Origin: Bacteroidales bacterium
GTDB lineage: Bacteria > Bacteroidota > Bacteroidia > Bacteroidales > Muribaculaceae
Reading direction: 5' to 3'
Length of the DNA stretch: 64,000 nucleotides
Assembly (NCBI GenBank): GCA_020860515.1
Contig: JAJBUG010000037.1
Span: 1 to 64,000, forward strand
The notes below the pieces were generated by a model, which had not been told where the DNA came from, ran no database searches, and was given only the letters and a program-made list of their open reading frames with translations. Positions within the stretch are counted from its first letter, which is position 1. Each line of letters starts with the position of its first letter. Both the position numbers and the translations under genes were made by a program. This document shows positions 7,337 to 16,663 of the stretch, in pieces.

Positions 7337-10300
7337 CAGATAATTTTCTTGTATTTGGCAGGTCGCAGGAATCGAGGCAGTATCTGCACAAGTCGGTTGA
7401 CCTTGCGGCGGTACACGAAGCCTACGCCCGTCTTGGTGATTTCGCCCTCAAGGATGCTCTCGTAGCCGGTGTGGCGGAAGAGCTTGAGCAGCATGGTGCG
7501 TTGCTCGTTGAGGAAGTATTCGATGGCTATGTCGTTGACAAGGTTCTCCGACAGATTCTCGTCGGCATTGCTGTCGGTAGTGTAGTTGCCGCCTACCACG
7601 ATTTTCATGCGATCGTTGAGCAGGCTCTTCGACACCTGATAGCTATAGCTCATTGCCGACGATGTGGTGCCATTGTTGGTCTGGTTGTATTGGTCGATTC
7701 CGAACGATAGATCCACTCCCTTGATGTTCTGTGCAGCCCAGTTGTTGACTTGGCTTTCGAGGAACGAGAATAGCGGGTTGGCTCCGATGTTGGCAGTAGC
7801 CTTAGAGCCTGGCCCGGTATATACGTTGTATAGCAGCAGGTTCATCGCCTGATTGGCTCGCTGGTCGGCGCTCATGGTTTGCAGCTCGTTGGCTATGGTG
7901 ATATCATCGGGAGTCTCGAGGTCGAATTTCACATCCATCTGCTCGAGGGTGCCAGTGATACCAAGCAAGATGTCGAATGTCACCATGCGCGAGTTGCCGC
8001 TTGTCGTCACGTTGGTCTTTGTCACATCGGTTGCATGCACGTTGAGGGTGGGGTTGAGCATGTCGCCGTTGAAAGCTATGTAGGAACCCTGGTCGAAGGT
8101 GAACTCTTTCTCCTGGCCAATCACAGGGATGGTGTATCGGGCCATGCCCTCGTTGATATTGATGCGTCCGGTCACGCGCGGATCGCTGAGAGGGGTCATC
8201 GACAGTGTGAGGCTGCCCTCGGGCATCACCTGCACCTTGTCGCGCGAACTCGACGACAGGTCCACATTAATTGTGGTGGCATTCTGGATTGTGAGGTTGG
8301 CATCGAGCAGGAGTATCATTCCCGATTCTGCGATTGTGTCGGCCAATGCCACTTGGTCAGGATTCTCGAAGTTGACAAAATGCACCATGTCGCTGTCCTG
8401 GGTGCTTTGGATGGTGGCAGCGGCATCTGTCATCACGTAGGTCACATTGGTGCCTGATAGCACCGTGATATTTGTGTTTACGGCCATGAATCGCATGTTG
8501 CCTTTGGCCGTTGCATCCATTGTGATGTAGGCTTTGCCGTAGATTTCGGCGCTCTTGGCAGCCTTGGTGGTGTTGACCAGCATCATGTTATTGGCCTTCA
8601 TTGATAGGTCGATCTTCGGATCAGCGAACGACGACATATCCACCGTGCCATTTATCGCCAGCGGATTTTCATTGGTGCCATAGATGCTGAAGTCCTTGAA
8701 TGTAATTAGGTTGTTGACCACTGGGATGTCGGCATCCGAGAATTTGTAGGCAGTGTTGGTCATGTAGAGCTTCACTGAGGCATTGTCGAAGTCGATGTTG
8801 CCATTGAGCAGAGGCTGGACCATGTCGCCGCTTACGCACATTTTTCCGTTGAGGGTGCCCGAGAGGGTGGCCACATTTGGCGGCAAGAATGGGTTGGCGA
8901 TTGACAGCGGGAATGTGATCAGCTGCAAGTCGAGATCGAATGGCGATGTCTTGGTGCTGTCGTTGAGCACCCCGTTGAGGGTCATGGCTTGCTTGCCATC
9001 TACCAGCAAGTCAACGTCGGCGCGCACCATGCCTTGGGTGTTGGTGGCCACATTCAGGTCAGTCTTGAAGGTGCCTACGCGCTGGCGGTCGTATTTGAAG
9101 TCGGCCAGTGTCATGTCGCCTTGGGCGTTTATGTTGTCGCCGCCATCCCACTGCACCTTCAGGTCAGCCGACAGATTGCCCTGGATTGGGGGCGCCCAGG
9201 GGTTGATTACAATCCAGTCGCTCAGAGCTACATCCTTGAGCTGCAGGATAATGTCGTCGGCTGAAGTAAGCGAGGTATCGTTATGTCGGGTATAAAGGTT
9301 TAATTCCGAGGTGCTGTCCTTGCTCCTCATTTTCAGGTTGGCGTCAATGTGGCGGTGCGGCACTTCGTAGCTGATATAATTGTCGAAATTGACAGTCCAA
9401 TTCTTATAGCCAATGATTGGGTTGAGGGGGAATATGCGCATGTTGAGGGTGCTGTCGGCAGCGCTTACCATGGCGCCGATGTCGAATCCCGTTTGGCCTT
9501 GGATATTCTGCTGCTGGCCGCGCAGGGCCACCTGATTGGTGTTGATCAGGCCGTCGATGCGGATGTGGGCAAAGTCGTCGAGCGTGCCAGGCGCATTGTC
9601 GGCTTTTACGATTAGCTGCATCTTGTCCTGCTTCTGCGTGAGCTTCATGCCTATGGTGTCGAGCGTGGTTGTGCCTGTGGTAAATCCGATGCACCGGCCC
9701 ATTACGCTCATGGCCGAATCGTTGGCTATCTTCATCCTCAGGCTTTGGATTGACATTTTGCTGTCGGTGAGCACATCGTTGATCATATTGTCGCTGCCAG
9801 CGGTCAGGAATAGGTCGAATCGCGGCAGGGCCTTCTGAATTGTGTCGGGTGATAGTTTCCATGCTGAGAGTTGCTCGTCGAGGAGGCTGGTAATCATATC
9901 GGCTTTCACGATAAGGTTGCTGATGCCGCAGTCGATATCGAGGTTGGCATTGAGGTCGCGGTTTGTGATGGTGAGATGAGTTAGAGAGTCGGTAGCGTCG
10001 AAGTTGGCCTTCACGTCCGACAGGGAGATTGCGCCAGTCTGGTGGGTGTACATCAGGTCGCGCAGGTCAATCTCAGCGTTGATCGAACTTTTGGCCATGT
10101 CCACTTTGGCATCGCCAGTCATATATACTGTCACCACGGCTGGCTCAGTTGAGAGCTTGAGGTTGTAGAGGTCGATATTCCGGCCATTGATGGCCAGATC
10201 CCAGTCGTATTCCTGGCCGCTGAGGTTGCCCGATGCCACAATGTCGAGATCCAGGTCTTTGTTGTCGCTTTCGAGGTGCACGTCGGCTTTGCCCTCGTCG

Positions 10301-12084
10301 ATGGCGGCAAGGAGACTTACGTTCTTATATGGCTCTTTGTTGTATTCCACCGAGATTACGTCGGCGCGGGCGCTGAGGGTGGTTTTGTCGTTGAACACAT
10401 CGAAGCCTTGGCCCTTGGCCTCGATGTCAGCGGTAAGTTTGCCGATGCCCATGTCCTTGACGAAGGCATCCACGGGGAAGTCCACAGTCTTTAGGCTGAG
10501 GTCGTAGCCCTCTGCCTTGGCTCGGTAGCTGGCGTCGAGGGCCAGGTTGCCGCCCAGCTTTGTTTCGGCTTTGAGGTTGCCGTCGATGTCGCCCTTGACC
10601 ATGGTTACTTGGCCATCGAGGGTCATAGGGGGTATGGTAAGTTCGCTGCCAGTGAGCACTGACTTCAGGATGCTATTGATGTCAATAATGTCGCCGTGAA
10701 GCTTCACGGTGGCATCGGGCCCTTCTTCGCTAAAGGCGTTGAGGATATCGCCGCTGCCCTTGAGATTGACCATGCCATTGAGCTGCAGGGCAAATTCTCG
10801 CAAATCGATGGCTCCGGCTGTGCCAGCCAGGTCTACGCCCAGTTTGGCATCGGTGTTGTCGGGGAGGAATGATAGGTAGCCATCGAAAAGCGGGAACATT
10901 TTCTTAAGGTCGGGGATGCCAGTATTGCCGCTGGCATTGAGCTGCAGCGGCAGGTCGGGGTCGGTGAGCAAGTCGCCCACGCCAAGCATTCCGTTGGCTT
11001 TGAGGTGAGTGCTTTCGGTGGCCACGTCGAAGTCGGTGAAGAACATCGCAGTGGAGTCCATCGAGAATGTGCCGTTGGCCTCCAGCTCTACGCCGCAGCG
11101 CTCCACTCCGCTTAGGGTTATGGGCAGACGCAGGGTGGTCTCTTGATTGTAAAAATCTACTACGGTGATATCCATGTCAGTAGCTTGGATATAGCTGAAG
11201 TCGAGACCCGGCTGAGGCTCCCAGCCCTTGATGGTGTAGAGGCCTTCGCTGTTGGCAAAATGGATGGTGTCGAGCGACACTGTCCATGGCTTGGCCGTGG
11301 GGTCACTGGTAGTGGGGGGCAGGGGATTGTCGGCTATCTGTTGCTCGTTGCAAGCGATATATGAGGCGTTAAGGCGATCACCGTTGAAAGTCTTGACTTT
11401 TACCTGCTGGGCTTGCAGGTCAACTAAGATGTCACTAACTTGAGCAGTCGCGAGATGCACGCCCAGCGAGTCCATCGTGGGCACCATCTTCATGTAGTAG
11501 GTGAAATCCTTCAGTTTCAGGTCGGGCACCGTGATGCGCATTGTGGTAGTGGTGTCGGCTGGGGTAGGGGGAGTGTTGGCAGTGTCGGGCCGGCTGATCA
11601 GGGCCACTTTGCCGCCAATGATGTTGGCATGGGCCAGATTGATGTGGAGCTTGGGCAGCTCCACCTTGGCTGGGGCTACATGCAGAGTGTCGGCTCGGAT
11701 GACCATCATCATCAGCGAGTCGGCGTTGTTGAGTTGGAATCGAGCTTTGTTGAGCATCAGGTTGCGCACATTCACATCGCCAGCGAAGAGGGGTGCCAGC
11801 TCCACATCGGCCTCGATGCGGCTGGCCTTGAGCATAGTGTCGCCTTGCTGCACCAGGTACATATCCTCAATAGTAAGGTCGAGAGGGAATCTTAGGCGAA
11901 GCGAAGCTATGTCGGCCTCAACGCCGGGGTGCGAATTGAGCACATGCAGCAGCCCGGCACGCAGTTTGTCCTGCCCCCACGAGGAATACAGTGTGAGCAG
12001 GATGCCCAGAGCCAAAAGCACGATGCCAAGGATTACCCAACCGCAAACGCGCAACGAAGCTAATGCCCAATTCCGATGTTTCAC
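7336..12084 (-). CDS. tamB: Translocation/assembly module protein TamB (DUF490)
   Basis: 1582 aa. One N-terminal transmembrane helix (about residues 12-34) is followed by a long chain of repeated beta-strand units typical of AsmA/TamB-like bridge proteins. The C-terminal DUF490 region holds NPLFSFLESQVNNW and a beta-rich end. It would span the periplasm from the inner membrane to the TamA barrel; family members form hydrophobic grooves for lipid or nascent outer-membrane-protein transit. It is upstream of and coupled to tamA. The length is normal for the family. Confidence 0.9.
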   Translation of the reverse strand: MKHRNWALASLRVCGWVILGIVLLALGILLTLYSSWGQDKLRAGLLHVLNSHPGVEADIASLRLRFPLDLTIEDMYLVQQGDTMLKASRIEADVELAPLFAGDVNVRNLMLNKARFQLNNADSLMMMVIRADTLHVAPAKVELPKLHINLAHANIIGGKVALISRPDTANTPPTPADTTTTMRITVPDLKLKDFTYYMKMVPTMDSLGVHLATAQVSDILVDLQAQQVKVKTFNGDRLNASYIACNEQQIADNPLPPTTSDPTAKPWTVSLDTIHFANSEGLYTIKGWEPQPGLDFSYIQATDMDITVVDFYNQETTLRLPITLSGVERCGVELEANGTFSMDSTAMFFTDFDVATESTHLKANGMLGVGDLLTDPDLPLQLNASGNTGIPDLKKMFPLFDGYLSFLPDNTDAKLGVDLAGTAGAIDLREFALQLNGMVNLKGSGDILNAFSEEGPDATVKLHGDIIDINSILKSVLTGSELTIPPMTLDGQVTMVKGDIDGNLKAETKLGGNLALDASYRAKAEGYDLSLKTVDFPVDAFVKDMGIGKLTADIEAKGQGFDVFNDKTTLSARADVISVEYNKEPYKNVSLLAAIDEGKADVHLESDNKDLDLDIVASGNLSGQEYDWDLAINGRNIDLYNLKLSTEPAVVTVYMTGDAKVDMAKSSINAEIDLRDLMYTHQTGAISLSDVKANFDATDSLTHLTITNRDLNANLDIDCGISNLIVKADMITSLLDEQLSAWKLSPDTIQKALPRFDLFLTAGSDNMINDVLTDSKMSIQSLRMKIANDSAMSVMGRCIGFTTGTTTLDTIGMKLTQKQDKMQLIVKADNAPGTLDDFAHIRIDGLINTNQVALRGQQQNIQGQTGFDIGAMVSAADSTLNMRIFPLNPIIGYKNWTVNFDNYISYEVPHRHIDANLKMRSKDSTSELNLYTRHNDTSLTSADDIILQLKDVALSDWIVINPWAPPIQGNLSADLKVQWDGGDNINAQGDMTLADFKYDRQRVGTFKTDLNVATNTQGMVRADVDLLVDGKQAMTLNGVLNDSTKTSPFDLDLQLITFPLSIANPFLPPNVATLSGTLNGKMCVSGDMVQPLLNGNIDFDNASVKLYMTNTAYKFSDADIPVVNNLITFKDFSIYGTNENPLAINGTVDMSSFADPKIDLSMKANNMMLVNTTKAAKSAEIYGKAYITMDATAKGNMRFMAVNTNITVLSGTNVTYVMTDAAATIQSTQDSDMVHFVNFENPDQVALADTIAESGMILLLDANLTIQNATTINVDLSSSSRDKVQVMPEGSLTLSMTPLSDPRVTGRININEGMARYTIPVIGQEKEFTFDQGSYIAFNGDMLNPTLNVHATDVTKTNVTTSGNSRMVTFDILLGITGTLEQMDVKFDLETPDDITIANELQTMSADQRANQAMNLLLYNVYTGPGSKATANIGANPLFSFLESQVNNWAAQNIKGVDLSFGIDQYNQTNNGTTSSAMSYSYQVSKSLLNDRMKIVVGGNYTTDSNADENLSENLVNDIAIEYFLNEQRTMLLKLFRHTGYESILEGEITKTGVGFVYRRKVNRLVQILPRFLRPAKYKKII

Positions 12085-12256
12085 TTCAAATAGTTGAAAG
12101 TAGTGTCAAAAAAGTCGAAATAGTTCTCTGTTAAAATAGTTGAAATCTCACACTAATAAACAAGAAAAAATCGATTTTAGTTTATCCCCACTCAAAAATA
12201 TAGAAAATCCGCCCAAATCCCTCTACAAATACTATGATAAAAATCCTAATTTATGA

Positions 12257-12289
12257 TTGACGATTTTCAGAAAAAATTTCTTACCTTTG
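12257..12289 (+). promoter_or_regulatory. Promoter of the four-helix-bundle gene
   Basis: TTG (12257-12259) and TACCTTTG (12282-12289) lie 22 nt apart; the ATG is at 12328. Confidence 0.55.
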
Positions 12290-12327
12290 CGGAAGCGTTG
12301 TAATTCTAAACCAAATTTCATCATTTT

Positions 12328-12708
12328 ATGGCAAAAGAAGAATCGTTCTTACCAAAAGCAGGAGGGTATCACAATCTGATTACCTTCAAGAAAGCAGAAT
12401 GTATTTATCATATTACGTATCATTTTGCTTATAGATTCCTAAGTAACAAAGATCGTACTATTGATCAAATGGTGCAAGCTGCTCGAAGTGGCAAACAAAA
12501 TATCGTAGAGGGATCAGTGGATTCTGCCACTTCTAAAGAAATGGAAATTCGTCTTACAAATGTGGCTCGGGGCAGTCTGCAAGAATTGTTGCAGGATTAT
12601 AGAGATTACCTTGGTAAAAAACAACTCGAAGAATGGGCCATCGATGACGAACGTCGCCAACGCACAAAGAGGCTTTGCCGACAACACAATGATGTGGCTT
12701 TTTTATGA
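12328..12708 (+). CDS. Four-helix-bundle (S23/IVS-like) suffix-domain protein, first part
   Basis: 126 aa. MAKEESFLPKAGGYHNL and AARSGKQNIVEGSVDSATSK match the four-helix-bundle family first found in 23S rRNA intervening sequences. The fold makes a small basic helical bundle; its role in bacteria is unsettled, although a relative (Avd) helps diversity-generating retroelements. The frame ends at TGA 12706-12708, straight after T TTT TTA (12699-12705). A -1 shift at that point joins it to the next frame (12705-13037) and restores the family's second half, giving about 236 aa. Either a base is missing from the T run or a programmed shift occurs. Confidence 0.75.
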   Translation: MAKEESFLPKAGGYHNLITFKKAECIYHITYHFAYRFLSNKDRTIDQMVQAARSGKQNIVEGSVDSATSKEMEIRLTNVARGSLQELLQDYRDYLGKKQLEEWAIDDERRQRTKRLCRQHNDVAFL

Positions 12709-13037
12709 ATCGCATCAACCAACGCAGTGATGAAGCCATAGCCAACATAGCTATAACTTTGCTATGTCAGATAGATTATCTTTTGGAACGGCAGATTAAG
12801 AGATTAGAGGCAGATTTCCTCAAATACGGCGGCATAAAAGAGCAAATGTATCGCGCTCGCCAAGAATATCGCAATCGCCATCAGGCCACTGGGACGCCCA
12901 CGACACCCGGGACACCCGGGACACCCGGGACACCCGGGACACCCGGGACATCCGGGACACCCGGGACATCCGGGACGCCCGGGACACCCGGGACACCCGG
13001 GACACCCGGGACACCCGGGACGCTTGGCCCCATCTGA
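12705..13037 (+). CDS. Four-helix-bundle protein, second part with collagen-like tail
   Basis: 110 aa. Its first 60 residues (RSDEAIANIA, then a Leu/Ile-rich helix, then GGIKEQMYRAR) continue the suffix domain of the gene at 12328. The remaining residues are Gly-Thr-Pro triplets (TPGTPGTPG...) with occasional Ser, encoded by a near-perfect 9-bp DNA repeat, and the protein ends GTLGPI. The ATG at 12705 overlaps the upstream TGA (ATGA), so reinitiation is an alternative to frameshifting. The triplet tail resembles a collagen-like low-complexity stretch; I do not assign it a function. Confidence 0.65.
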   Translation: MNRINQRSDEAIANIAITLLCQIDYLLERQIKRLEADFLKYGGIKEQMYRARQEYRNRHQATGTPTTPGTPGTPGTPGTPGTSGTPGTSGTPGTPGTPGTPGTPGTLGPI

Positions 13038-13242
13038 TACCGTCCTGGTAGTCCCGTCCGTCCCGGTAGTCCCGTCCGTCCCGGTAGGTCCCGTCCGTCC
13101 CGGTAGGTCTCGTCCGTCCTGGTAGTCCCGTCCGTCCCGGCAGTCCCGTCCGTCCCGTCCGTCCCGGTAGGTCCCGTCCGTCCCGGTAGGTCCCGTCCGT
13201 CCCGGCAGTCCCGTCCGTCCTGGTAAGTCCCGTCCGTCCCGG
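12891..13242 (+). repeat. GC-rich minisatellite, two adjoining arrays
   Basis: Array 1 (12891-13021) is a 9-bp unit GGGACACCC with a few A/T changes and encodes the Gly-Thr-Pro tail. Array 2 (about 13050-13242) lies after the stop codon and has a different unit near GTCCCGTCCGTCCCGGTAG (17-19 bp, irregular). Both contrast sharply with the A/T-rich flanks. Unit lengths are too short and there are no unique spacers, so this is not a CRISPR array. Confidence 0.85.
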
Positions 13243-13444
13243 GCAATTACCTATATCCCTACCCTCAGAAAAATCGGCAAGTACAAAATTTAGGGTTTAA
13301 AATCCCCTTAAACCATTAAATTCCTATAAATTAACTCATACTCCCCTCCTCTCAGCCGTGGCAAAATCGACAACTTTCCCCTCATAATCACCCAAAATTG
13401 TAGATAACTTTTTCGCGCCAGGAGAGAATTTTTAGTTAAAACAG

Positions 13445-13475
13445 TTGTGAAATCTTCAAAATTTCCCTATCTTTG
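13445..13475 (+). promoter_or_regulatory. Promoter upstream of the structured region and hsdM
   Basis: TTG (13445-13447) and TATCTTTG (13468-13475) are spaced by 20 nt. Transcription would begin near 13481, about 400 nt before hsdM. Confidence 0.6.
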
Positions 13476-13479
13476 CAAG

Positions 13480-13800
13480 GCATTTTTGCCCTCAGAGACC
13501 CCTTAGGGCCTTGGGCGGGATGCAACTTTTTACATATCAAGGCGTTTACACACGCTTTGTTCTTGACGTTCGTAATCCGGAAAATTATTGAATATGTCTA
13601 GGGACTTAGCAACGGTAGATGCCCGGTGGAGGTTATGTACATTGCCTCCCTCACTCTTGTCGCAAGATAAGAGTGAGGTTTTGTATCAATACCTCACACG
13701 TGGGTTTCTGAAGTTGCTCGTTCTGGACATAGGGCAGTTTCCGGAGCCTCGAACGTGGAACGAGCAAGGTAAGATACCCACGTTTTGTGTGTAAGAGGCT
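13480..13800 (+). ncRNA. Candidate structured RNA or long leader of hsdM
   Basis: Five stem-loop units lie in 320 nt: GCAT/ATGC enclosing GCCC/GGGC (13480-13523); GCGT/ACGC (13542-13555); GGAGG/CCTCC (13628-13649); CCTCACTCTT/AAGAGTGAGG (13649-13658/13669-13678); and a nested arm, ACGTGGGT/ACCCACGT (13698-13705/13776-13783) outside TTGCTCGTTC/GAACGAGCAA (13714-13723/13758-13767). A promoter precedes it. I cannot match it to RNase P, tmRNA, SRP or 6S RNA. It is either a stand-alone RNA or the leader of the restriction operon. The 67-codon frame inside it is probably not a gene. Confidence 0.5.
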
Positions 13801-13888
13801 TAAAACCAAATAGCTATCACTTCCGAGATAGGGTGTCTTTCGGAGCATTCAATAAGATTACCGACGAATTATCGCGTAATCACCTTAA

Positions 13889-15505
13889 ATGCCCATGGCA
13901 AAGAAAACTGCTTCTGAAAAGACCGATAAACCAAAAAGAGCTTCCAAAAAGAAAGAGGTAACACTTAGATTAGAGGATGTGCTGATGAATTGCCGCAATA
14001 TCATGCGTGGCAAAGCATCTATGACTGTTAGGCGCGATATTATTCTCACATTAGTTTTCCTGAAATTTTTAGACCAACGTTTTCAAGAACAAAGAGAAAA
14101 GATTATCTCCCAGTATAAGGATCAACCTAAATTTCTTAATTTAGTGATGGAGCGTGAAAACGCTTATCAGCAAGAGGGCGTATCTTATCTTGAAACTGAT
14201 TGTCGATGGGATACCATATTAATGCTTGATGGGGCCACCCGAGCACTTGACCTTGATAATATCATTAATAAGCTCAATCAGGATGACAGATTGAGAGGAG
14301 CCCTTCCTGCAAAAATCTTTACTGACTCAAAGATAGAATCCAATGTTATCAAGCAATTGGCAGAAGAAATAGATAAAATTGGAGATTATCGGTTCACGGA
14401 AAAAGACCTTATAGGTCGTGTATATGAATATTTCCTACAAGCATTTTCGATAAATGCAGATAAGGAGGAAGGTGAATTTTATACCCCCCATAGCATAGTA
14501 GAGACTATAGCATCATTAATTGAACCTTATAATGGCATTATTTATGATCCATGTTGTGGGTCAGGTGGAATGTTTGTGCAATCGGCTAAATTCATAGCCT
14601 CCCACAATGGAGATACCAAAAAAATAACAGTTTATGGTCAAGAAAGCAATCCTGACACTTATCGATTGGCCAAAATGAATCTTGCAATTCGTGGCATAAG
14701 TTATAATCTGGGTGAGGAGCCAGCATCTACATTCACATCTGAAAAACACAAAGATCTTAAGGCCGATTACATAATGGCCAATCCGCCGTTCAACCTTAAG
14801 AAGTGGCGAGGAGAGGGAGAACTGACTACTGATCGCAGATGGGCCGGCTATGGGGTGCCTCCGGTAAGCAATGCTAATTATGCGTGGATTCTTCACATGC
14901 TCTACCATCTGAATCCATCGCGTGGGATTGCTGGCTTTCTGTTGGCAAATGGTGCATTGGGAGATCCAGATACGGTGGAAATCCGACAGCGCCTTATAGA
15001 AAATGATAAGATTGAGGCCATCATCGTGTTGCCACGAGAGATGTTCTATTCAACTGATATTTCTGTGACTCTTTGGATTTTGAATAATAATAAGCGAGGA
15101 GGCACATGGCATGATCGCCAATTGCGTGATCGCACAGGTGAGGTGCTTTTTGTGGATTTGCGAACATGGAATCAGAATATCTATGAAAAGAAATATGTGC
15201 AATTAGTGCCAGAGCAGATTCAACAGTTGGTGAGAATCTACCAGAAATGGCAATCAATCGATACAAAGCCCAATCAGTTTGCCCAACCAGAATTATATCG
15301 TTCGGTTTCTATTGATGAGATAGAAACTAATGGATGGAGTCTTGTGCCAAGCAGGTATATTGAGTTTGTAGATCGAGATACCAATCTTGATTATGAGGCT
15401 ATTCTTGCCAAGGCGTCTGAAAAAACATCGGAACTCATTTCTCGTCAGCAAAAGAATCAAGACGCTCTAAGCAAAGCTTTTGCTGCTCTTGGATATAAAG
15501 CATAA
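13889..15505 (+). CDS. hsdM: Type I restriction-modification, DNA methyltransferase subunit HsdM
   Basis: 538 aa N6-adenine methyltransferase. An N-terminal HsdM helical domain (about residues 28-160) precedes the S-adenosylmethionine motif DPCCGSGG and the catalytic NPPF motif (NPPFNLKKW). It works with HsdS to methylate adenines at the target sequence and with HsdR to restrict. The start may be Met1 or the Met3 codon at 13895 (ATGGCAAAG). The basic N-terminal 25 residues are Lys-rich. The hsdS frame follows 5 nt later. Confidence 0.93.
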   Translation: MPMAKKTASEKTDKPKRASKKKEVTLRLEDVLMNCRNIMRGKASMTVRRDIILTLVFLKFLDQRFQEQREKIISQYKDQPKFLNLVMERENAYQQEGVSYLETDCRWDTILMLDGATRALDLDNIINKLNQDDRLRGALPAKIFTDSKIESNVIKQLAEEIDKIGDYRFTEKDLIGRVYEYFLQAFSINADKEEGEFYTPHSIVETIASLIEPYNGIIYDPCCGSGGMFVQSAKFIASHNGDTKKITVYGQESNPDTYRLAKMNLAIRGISYNLGEEPASTFTSEKHKDLKADYIMANPPFNLKKWRGEGELTTDRRWAGYGVPPVSNANYAWILHMLYHLNPSRGIAGFLLANGALGDPDTVEIRQRLIENDKIEAIIVLPREMFYSTDISVTLWILNNNKRGGTWHDRQLRDRTGEVLFVDLRTWNQNIYEKKYVQLVPEQIQQLVRIYQKWQSIDTKPNQFAQPELYRSVSIDEIETNGWSLVPSRYIEFVDRDTNLDYEAILAKASEKTSELISRQQKNQDALSKAFAALGYKA

Positions 15506-15510
15506 AGACT

Positions 15511-16663
15511 ATGGAAAATCTAATCAACCTCAAAAATCTTCTGAACAAAGCACCAAGGGTGCATCTGGGAGAGATTATAGAAGAATGTGATTTTAGAAAC
15601 ACAGAAGGATTATATTCTACTGACAATGTTAGAGGCATTAGTAATCTCAAGTCGATCATACCTACAAAAGCAGATATGACCGGTGTAAGCTTATCCCCAT
15701 ATAAAATATTACCACCAAAAGCATTTTGTTATGTTACGGTAACATCAAGAAATGGAGGAAAGATATCGTTGGCCATGAATGATACCGAAGAAAATTTTAT
15801 TTTTTCTTCTTCTTACATAACATTTAAGGTTAGGGAAGAAAATAAAATAGAACCTAAATACCTCAATTTAATTTTGAATCGTAGTGAGTTTGATAGATAT
15901 TCTCGATTCAATTCATGGGGCAGTGCACGAGAAACATTTGATTGGGAAGAAATGCAGCGTGTTGAGATTCCTCTCCCATCAATTGAGACCCAGAGAAAAT
16001 TGGTAGCAGTATATGAGGGATTGCGTGAAATGGCAGAGCAAAATGAGGCTTTGCTTGAACCACTCTCTGAGGCCTGTCATGCCTATATTGTGGATTGTAA
16101 AGAGAAATATTACATGGTAAAACTTGGTGATTATATAAATGAATACAACGAAACAAATTCATCAAATAAAATAAAAAAAGTAAAAAGTGTCTCGGTGTAT
16201 AAAGATTTACGAGATACTAATGCTAAAGTTAATAAAGAAGAATTGAGAGGGTATAAAATTCTGCCAAGTGGATGGATTTCTTATGTTCAAACAACAAAAA
16301 AATGAAAAATGTTTCGCTTGTGCTTTGAATATGTATGATGAGCCTTGTGTTGTAACATCTGTAAACAAAGTCATAGGAACAAAAAATCCAACGATCCTTG
16401 CAAATACCTATTTGTATCTTTTCTTAAATAGAAAGGAATTTGATAGATATGCTATTTTCAATTCTTGGGGAAGTGCCAGAGAAGTTTTTTCCTATGAAGA
16501 TTTTGTAAATGTCAAAATTCCCCTGCCTCCAATAGAAGTTCAAGAAGCAATTGTGGCTCTTTATCGTTGTGCTCAAGAAGCCAAGACGATTGCCAAAGAA
16601 GTACGCCTGTTGATGAAAGAAATTTGTCCAGCCTTAATCCAAAAAGCAGCTAATAGTTTATGA
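15511..16663 (+). pseudogene. hsdS: Type I specificity subunit HsdS, split by a +1 base in A7
   Basis: Frame 1 (15511-16305, 264 aa) holds the first target-recognition domain, its conserved helix (EIPLPSIETQRKLV) and the start of the second domain. Frame 2 (visible from 16268) holds the rest, with NSWGSARE repeated and the second IPLPPIEVQ helix. The frames meet in a run of seven A residues after CAAC (about 16297-16303); removing one A gives one continuous protein of about 385 aa with the normal two-TRD layout. So it is a recent frameshift, a switchable homopolymer or a sequencing error. HsdS would set the DNA target. Confidence 0.85.

Noticed and set aside
12891..13242. Possible CRISPR array
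   Set aside because: Units are 9-19 bp and contiguous, with no unique spacers and no cas genes nearby.
12881..13246. Minus-strand 121-codon frame reading Gly-Val-Pro and Gly-Thr-Asp triplets
   Set aside because: It arises from the period of the GC-rich repeat, which opens several frames on both strands; the plus-strand gene continues a real domain, this one does not.
13588..13794. 67-codon plus-strand frame inside the structured region
   Set aside because: It is interleaved with perfect hairpin arms and has no family resemblance or ribosome site; the pairing explains the sequence better than coding does.
4903..13846. Shared 13-mer TGTCTTTCGGAGC at about 4903 and 13833
   Set aside because: A match of this length is expected by chance in 64 kb, and the surroundings do not align.
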